Source: Cymbidium sinense (Eukaryota; Streptophyta; Magnoliopsida; Asparagales; Orchidaceae). Taken from it: 64,000 nt of DNA. Below the pieces are notes generated by a model. The model made no database searches. It was not told the origin of the DNA and saw only the letters and a list, made by a program, of their open reading frames with translations. The stretch covers positions 272,407,014-272,471,013 of the forward strand of contig CM038215.1 of the NCBI GenBank assembly GCA_021442155.1, written 5' to 3'. Position numbers and translations under genes: made by a program. Positions 59,870 to 64,000 of the stretch are shown here, one piece after another (position 1 is the first letter of the stretch; every line of letters begins with the position of its first letter).

Positions 59870-60890
59870 TCACTTGCTCATAGACACCTAGCTTTTGGCA
59901 TCTTATAGGAAGAGGAAAATCAAAATTCTTGACTTTTCTAAATGTTCTCAGACCAATCTTATCCATATATATAGTCTCAGTTAGATGATCAAACTCATCC
60001 TATAATATGCGAGCCATCCATCCAGAAGCAGCAATTTTGATAGGTTGACCAAAATGATCGTGACACAGTGACCTTCTAGATCTTTGCTTTACCATAGCTC
60101 TAAATCCATCAATGCTTAAACATCTTTCAAGGAACAAAGCTATTTTGATTCCCTTCTTTTGAAGCTTTGGATTAATTATTACCAGAGATTAAAAGGTCGA
60201 TGGTCTTGTGCATCAGTTTCATTCCTAAGAGCATAGCTAATGTGTTCCTTTGTGTCTTTAAGAACAATAATCTCCACTCATATTATATATATGATGTGTT
60301 CGAGCATTGAGAACATTAGGTTTAAAATCCTCTAGAAGCTGAGCATACCACTATGGATCATTAAAGAACCCTCCAGGAGCTACCAGCAGTGCCTTTAATT
60401 TAGAATTTATGTACAGATCATTGAGGATGGCTTTCACGATAATTAAACCCATGGCATACTTTTTTGCATCAATACTTGCACCTGTTCCATGGTCATTCAG
60501 CTCATTTCCATCAAAGGAATACCAATTTGTGGAGCAACGAAGCCGACACCAGAAGCCTTCTGCATAACTGCGATCATGTCATCTATGATCTTATGGATCT
60601 TCTTCAATTTAATCTCCTCCAAGGAGACCTCAATGGTGGGCTCATGGAGGACCATTTCACTGGCCTTGATAATTTTAGTCAGGGATTCTTTCTTCACGCT
60701 AAATCTAGAGAACCATCCAGCGGAGACTTTCGAAGGGGTTCTTCCATGACCAACGATGCAATGGGAGAAGCAATGAAGAATGAGACCAATTCTTGGAGCT
60801 AGAAAGTCACAATCTTTATGAAGGAGGATGGAAGCATAGAAGGATAGTTCACTAGCAGCCAGGCTATGCGAGTGGCATGGTTCGATCAAT
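59870..60890 (-). pseudogene. PDF1A: Peptide deformylase 1A pseudogene, interrupted by a GH79 fragment
   Basis: On minus: SLTKIIKASEMVLHEPTIEV, KIHKIIDDMIAVMQKASGVG and FVAPQIGIPL, the family's first motif (usually GLAAPQIG). After an embedded foreign segment it resumes at EIIVLKDTKEHISYALRNET and DAQDHRPFNL. A one-base loss near 60182 shifts frame to LVIINPKLQKKG and FLERCLSIDGFRAMVKQRSR (motif 2, usually EGCLS, with Gly to Arg here). Then come SGWMARIL, a stop, and DEFDHLTETIYMDKIGLRTF, ending LPIRCQKLGV. The HECDH metal site is ruined: its Glu survives as DEFDH but the first His is Asp, Cys is Phe, and a stop precedes it. PDF1A removes formyl groups from nascent organellar proteins. The presumed transit-peptide region extends to about 60889. 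Confidence 0.9.
60273..60511 (-). pseudogene. Heparanase-like (GH79) gene fragment embedded in the PDF1A pseudogene
   Basis: On minus, about 79 codons read GNELNDHGTGASIDAKKYAM, GLIIVKAILNDLYINSKL, KALLVAPGGFFNDP, a stop, then WYAQLLEDFKPNVLNARTHH and IYNMSG. This matches plant heparanase-like proteins (AtGUS type): GNEL includes the acid/base Glu of the family, and APGGF and THHIYN are family signatures. The normal protein is about 500-540 residues, so one internal piece of about 15 percent is present. It lies between PDF codons that would be adjacent in an intact enzyme (IGIPL and IIVL), on the same strand. It is 240 bases between the flanking PDF codons, so the PDF frame itself is not shifted. 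Its own frame differs from both PDF sides and has a stop. Confidence 0.85.
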
Positions 60891-60899
60891 CAATAAAAA

Positions 60900-61325
60900 A
60901 TTCATGGCATGTCTCATGTGCTTTATGAAGGTAGCCAGATTTATGAGGCCTAGTTGGGATAAAAAAGTATCAATTAGCTACGTATTTCATGCTACTGTGT
61001 GTCTCAATTTTGGAGAAAGTGAGGGAAGCGAGGTCACCTACTGGAGGAAGAGGGAGGCATGGATGCTGCTTGGGTTGACTAGGCTTCGCTTGGTTGAGAG
61101 GAAGAGATGGACGTGAGGGAGAGTTTGCTTTCAGCTTTGCATCTAATGGATGAGAGGTGCTTAGAGATATTTTTTATTTTTTATTTTTTTAGGACTGCCT
61201 GGGATGGGAGAGCCGCTCTCAAGTGAAGTAGGAATGAGAGGGCTTTAGCTTCTCTTGCCTGAAGGGAGATGAGAAAAAGGACAAGGCCTCATTTTTTATT
61301 TTTTCTAGTGTGTCTGAGTTTTTTG
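60900..61325. other. Flank of the PDF1A pseudogene, no gene recognised
   Basis: Possible former upstream region or first-exon remnant of the captured deformylase; no domain is recognised. A plus-strand frame at 60877-61116 has no family resemblance. Confidence 0.35.
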
Positions 61326-61329
61326 CTAG

Positions 61330-61330
<1 letters not shown>

Positions 61331-61382
<52 letters not shown>
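61331..61382. repeat. (GA)n microsatellite
   Basis: About 24 GA dinucleotides, GAGAGAGA from 61331 with one AAAG break at its right end. ORFs across it on both strands are artefacts. Confidence 0.95.
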
Positions 61383-61383
<1 letters not shown>

Positions 61384-61803
61384 TGCCAACTTTGTCTTAC
61401 ATGCCCCAACTTCTCCCATGTTCCCATTTTCTATTTCTTTTTCTTCTTTGCATTTTTTATATGTTGTCATGATCACATAAATTAGCAAGGAGTAGGTCAT
61501 TTAATAGTTTTGTTTTTTTCACTTTTTTTTTAAATTTGGTGAAACTTGATTTTTTTAAATAAATGATTTTAAAAGTTTTACAAAATTTTAATAACTTTAA
61601 TAAATAATTGAATGAAAATTTATAAGTTGTGTATCAAATATAATAATTTTAATTATGATTAATAATTGTTGATATTATGGATTCATAATTTGATAAATTA
61701 ATTATTTTTATTTAATGGTTAATATATTATATATATAACATTTATTTATAGTTTTATTTTGATTTAATTCTGAATAAATTGAGTTTGATGTTTAGAATTG
61801 GTT

Positions 61804-61806
<3 letters not shown>

Positions 61807-61841
<35 letters not shown>
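61807..61841. repeat. (TC)n microsatellite
   Basis: About 17 TC dinucleotides in AT-rich surroundings. Confidence 0.95.
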
Positions 61842-61844
<3 letters not shown>

Positions 61845-62585
61845 TAGTTCATTTTAGATTTCAAATGGACTGTGTATGTTAAATTAAAATTTGTTATTTC
61901 TTATTATCATTTTCTTTTTATACATATTAGTGACTTAATATTCAAATCACGATATGATTTAATTTAGGCTTAAACTTGACTAATATTGCATTTGATTTTG
62001 AATTCTAATATGAATGATTTACTTGATGGTTTTGATTGTGCTCATATGTAAAAATTTGAATGATGATTGAAGGATTGATTGGTTTTAGGTTGAACTTGGC
62101 TTAAAGGTTTTGATTTGGATTTGGATTTAGGTTTGGATCATGATTTGAAGTTTAGTTTGAGTTTGAATTTGATAAATTGATTGAAGGGTTGAATTGATCT
62201 TTGAGAAAATTAATTGAATTTGGATTGACTTGGATTTGGCTAAGGCTAAGTCCATAAGATAAATCATGGGTTTTATGAAGGATTTCAATTTTTGATTTGA
62301 TCATGGGCTTCAATCATTTGATTAGGATTTGAATTTGGATTTTTATATTTGAATTAAATTTGAGGTTTGGTTTGAGCGTGAACAATTATTTAGGCTATAG
62401 CATAGGGGAGTCTCCTTAATTCCTAAGGCATAGTCTAATCTTATGATTAACCCTTCTATGTCTTTGGGTTTAGGTTAAGTGTTCACTTAATCAGTAGAAG
62501 TGTCTTATGGCTAAGGAAGTCTTAGTGTCTAGAAGATCCCTAGGTCTAAGAAGAGGAGGTTGAGTACTCACTCCAAAAGTGATGT
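61842..62585. other. Right part of the insertion: GATTTGG-rich low complexity
   Basis: 62080-62390 is full of TTGATTTGGATTTGG-like words, a cryptic simple repeat. 62395-62585 is unique and forms the right terminus next to the target duplication. No gene is seen. Confidence 0.5.
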
Positions 62586-62594
62586 CAACATTAA
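62586..62594. repeat. Target-site duplication, right copy
   Basis: CAACATTAA, identical to 57609-57617. Keeping only one copy gives a continuous LINE frame. Confidence 0.85.
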
Positions 62595-63345
62595 TATGTT
62601 GAATCCACATGTTATAAAATCTAAAAGGAGAGAAATTCTTTAATATATTATAAGTATATTTAATAAAAACCAAAAGAGGAGCATGATCAAACAAGGTTAT
62701 GCTTAAATGATCTATATAAGTAATAGGCCATTGAGTAATCCAATGAGTATTAAAAAGAATTTGATCTAACCTTTTGCCAAAGTCTAGAGTTTTACCAAGT
62801 ATAATTAGAAGCCCTAATACCAATATCAATCAAATTACAATCAAGGATCATATTGCAAAATTCTTCCATGGAATGAATATTAGGAGAGCAACCAACACTT
62901 TGTTCATAAGAGAATAAAATAATGTTAAAATCCCCTCCAACAAACCAAGGTTTATTGACAGATGTTGCAAAATTCCTCAAATTTTCCCAAAGAAGATTTC
63001 TACTAGATCTATTACAAGATGCATAAATAGAGCCCAAAACACAATAATCACCTTAAGAGATTTGAGCGTTGACTACCTACTAAAAATCATCAAGAATAGA
63101 AATAGCAACAAAATTATCCCAAAAACATCAAATCTTATTACTAACATTAGAGAAAAATTTATTAAAACTAATCATTCTAGCAACATGGTTAATTCTATTA
63201 CCACGAATAAGAGGCTCCAGAACAATAAGTAATGAAATATATAAACTCTATAAAGATTTCTAATATAGTTATGAATAGAGAGAGTACTGATCCCTCTAAC
63301 ATTCCAAACAAAAAAATTAAACATAAGGAAATTAAATGGGGTTAA
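62586..63345 (-). pseudogene. LINE ORF2 endonuclease domain (EEP/APE-like)
   Basis: It opens with FNFFVWNVRGIS, the usual first strand of LINE endonucleases (WN.RG), then LLIVLEPLIR at the catalytic Glu position. KPWFVGGDFNIILFSYEQSVG follows, with the GDFN catalytic Asp/Asn pair, then NLIDIGIRASNYTW, KRLDQILFNTHW and the DHAPLL catalytic Asp-His. Frames change near 63170 and 62800 and a stop follows NYTW, so the domain is not continuous. The enzyme would nick target DNA for target-primed reverse transcription. The domain ends at the point of the 4,968 bp insertion (FRFYNMWIQHINV). Confidence 0.85.
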
Positions 63346-63352
63346 GAAAAGG

Positions 63353-64000
63353 TTAATTAAGAGAGGAGAGGGAGGTCGTAGCAAATCTAGTATTTTTTGA
63401 CAATTTAGGAGGGAAATTTTTAAAAAATTTTCTCTTATTAGCATGATAAGTTTGGAAACCATTTTTTCCAATATAATCATCATCTGAGAAGGATTTAGCA
63501 ACATTAGTCACAGATTTAGTAGAAGTCTCCTGTATAGAAGTGAGTTCTCCTTCTTCCAAGATATTAGAAATTCTTAAAGGAAAATGAGCATTAGGTATAG
63601 AAAGAGAGGGAGCAGAAATAGATTTATTAAGAAGTGTGAACACCCAGCCCTTACTCTTCAATACCCAAATTATTAGACAAAACCAAATCTTTTTGAGAAT
63701 TTAAATCATCCTGAACTTGAAAATTAGAATTTGGTTTTCCAACTTGATTATCTTGAAGAACCAAAACCATATTCTCCATAGAATTTGAATGATGCATAAC
63801 ATTAATATCCACATTAATATTTTCAATTAAAGCTTCATTTTCATCAATCAAAGGGATCAGAGGATCGAATCAGAGGATATAGAATTGTCATCTAAAAGTT
63901 TAGAAAAACTATTATTGTCCACATTAGAAGCCTTCAATTGTACAAAAGAGGTAATAGGTAAAACAACCTTACTAGGAACTTTCAAAAAATTCTTTTTTTT
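63353..64000 (-). pseudogene. LINE ORF1 C-terminal part
   Basis: Low-complexity, Ser/Asn/Lys-rich coding sequence upstream of the endonuclease on minus. It includes SNFQVQDDLNSQKDLVLS and GKNGFQTYHANKRKFFKNF, with a stop or frame change near 63655. Plant LINE ORF1 proteins bind RNA and often end in such a disordered region. No zinc knuckle is visible in the part present. It is assigned mainly by position directly before ORF2, with ORF2 apparently overlapping its end near 63350. The upstream part lies beyond the window. Confidence 0.55.

Larger units (their letters stand above)
57618..62585. mobile_element. 4,968-bp insertion in the LINE with 9-bp target duplication (candidate Pack-MULE)
   Basis: The LINE coding sequence stops at both edges of this segment. 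The 9-mer CAACATTAA is present once on each side (57609-57617 and 62586-62594), and the bases beyond differ, so the duplication is exactly 9. Nine-base duplications are typical of Mutator-like elements, and capture of gene fragments (here peptide deformylase and a GH79 gene) is typical of Pack-MULEs. Against this, I see no clear terminal inverted repeat: the left end starts AAATTTAATTAAGGTG and the right end, reverse complemented, starts ACATCACTTTTGGAGTG. No transposase is present. Insertion is strongly supported; the class is tentative. Confidence 0.82.
52166..64000 (-). mobile_element. Long LINE (non-LTR retrotransposon), mutated, split by an insertion, 5' end off window
   Basis: A minus-strand plant LINE of the type with a C-terminal RNase H domain. 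From 5' (right) to 3' (left) it has an ORF1 tail (63353-64000), endonuclease (62586-63345), linker (57100-57617), reverse transcriptase (56083-57085), zinc-binding region (about 54990-55830), RNase H (54290-54740) and a 2.1 kb T/G-rich 3' UTR (52166-54280). A foreign 4,968 bp segment (57618-62585) splits the endonuclease-RT linker. Removing it and one TSD copy restores the reading frame NMWIQHINVVAKNWKAPI across the join. About 6.9 kb of LINE is in view. Frameshifts near 56838, 56300 and 54565 and several stops make it inactive. Its 3' end abuts telomere-like repeats. Confidence 0.88.

Noticed and set aside
59870..60890. Functional peptide deformylase gene
   Set aside because: Stop at the metal site, frameshift near 60182, changed motif residues and a foreign insert exclude function.
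61219..61500. Proteins spanning the GA tract on both strands
   Set aside because: Ser-Leu and Glu-Arg repeats are produced by the microsatellite; no flanking domain.
57618..62585. LTR retrotransposon as the nature of the insertion
   Set aside because: Target duplication is 9 rather than about 5 bases, no matching direct repeats are seen at the two ends, and no gag-pol is present.

Overview
The window is nuclear DNA from a land plant, most likely a seed plant. The base repeat of more than half of it is the Arabidopsis-type telomere heptamer CCCTAAA/TTTAGGG. The recognisable gene pieces are plant-type: a glycine-rich RNA-binding protein, organellar peptide deformylase 1A, a heparanase-like GH79 protein and ribosomal protein P0. 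The transposons are plant LINE and Ty3/gypsy families. I see no intact host gene, tRNA, rRNA or CRISPR array. I cannot name the species. Very large interstitial telomere-like arrays would suit a gymnosperm or another large genome, but that is only a guess.

Layout. 1-2690: telomere-like arrays carrying a ribosomal protein P0 fragment, two changes of strand polarity and the first 5'-truncated GRP retrocopy. 2690-7495: a non-telomeric island with an AT-rich satellite of about 340 bp period, a degenerate tandem array of about 415 bp period, and a broken Ty3/gypsy integrase on the minus strand. 7505-8272: a 5'-truncated LINE 3' end. 8273-36370: about 28 kb of CCCTAAA arrays alternating with AT-rich AAATAAA/CCTAAA arrays. 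From 13.8 to 35.0 kb these form a higher-order tandem repeat of about 4.9-5.0 kb. 36.2-42.0 kb: a roughly 3 kb tandem duplication carrying LINE 3' ends and GRP retrocopies. 43.4-46.05 kb: another LINE 3' region and a 0.95 kb dispersed repeat. 46.05-52.16 kb: the same kind of telomere/GRP material in inverted polarity, with four minus-strand GRP copies. 52.17-64.0 kb: a long, mutated LINE on the minus strand, running off the window. It is split by a 4,968 bp insertion with a perfect 9 bp target duplication. That insertion carries a dead peptide deformylase with a piece of a heparanase-like gene embedded in it.

How the parts relate. Every retroposed 3' end in the telomere-like DNA (five LINE ends, seven GRP ends) has its sense strand on the CCCTAAA strand and its tail end against CCCTAAA repeats. 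That is the geometry expected if reverse transcription was primed from a TTTAGGG 3' end, followed by recapping and segmental amplification. All seven GRP copies share essentially one 5' break, so amplification explains their number better than seven separate retropositions. Several CCCTGG/GGGCC islands in the arrays resemble a known nanopore telomere base-calling artefact, so fine sequence there should be read with caution.
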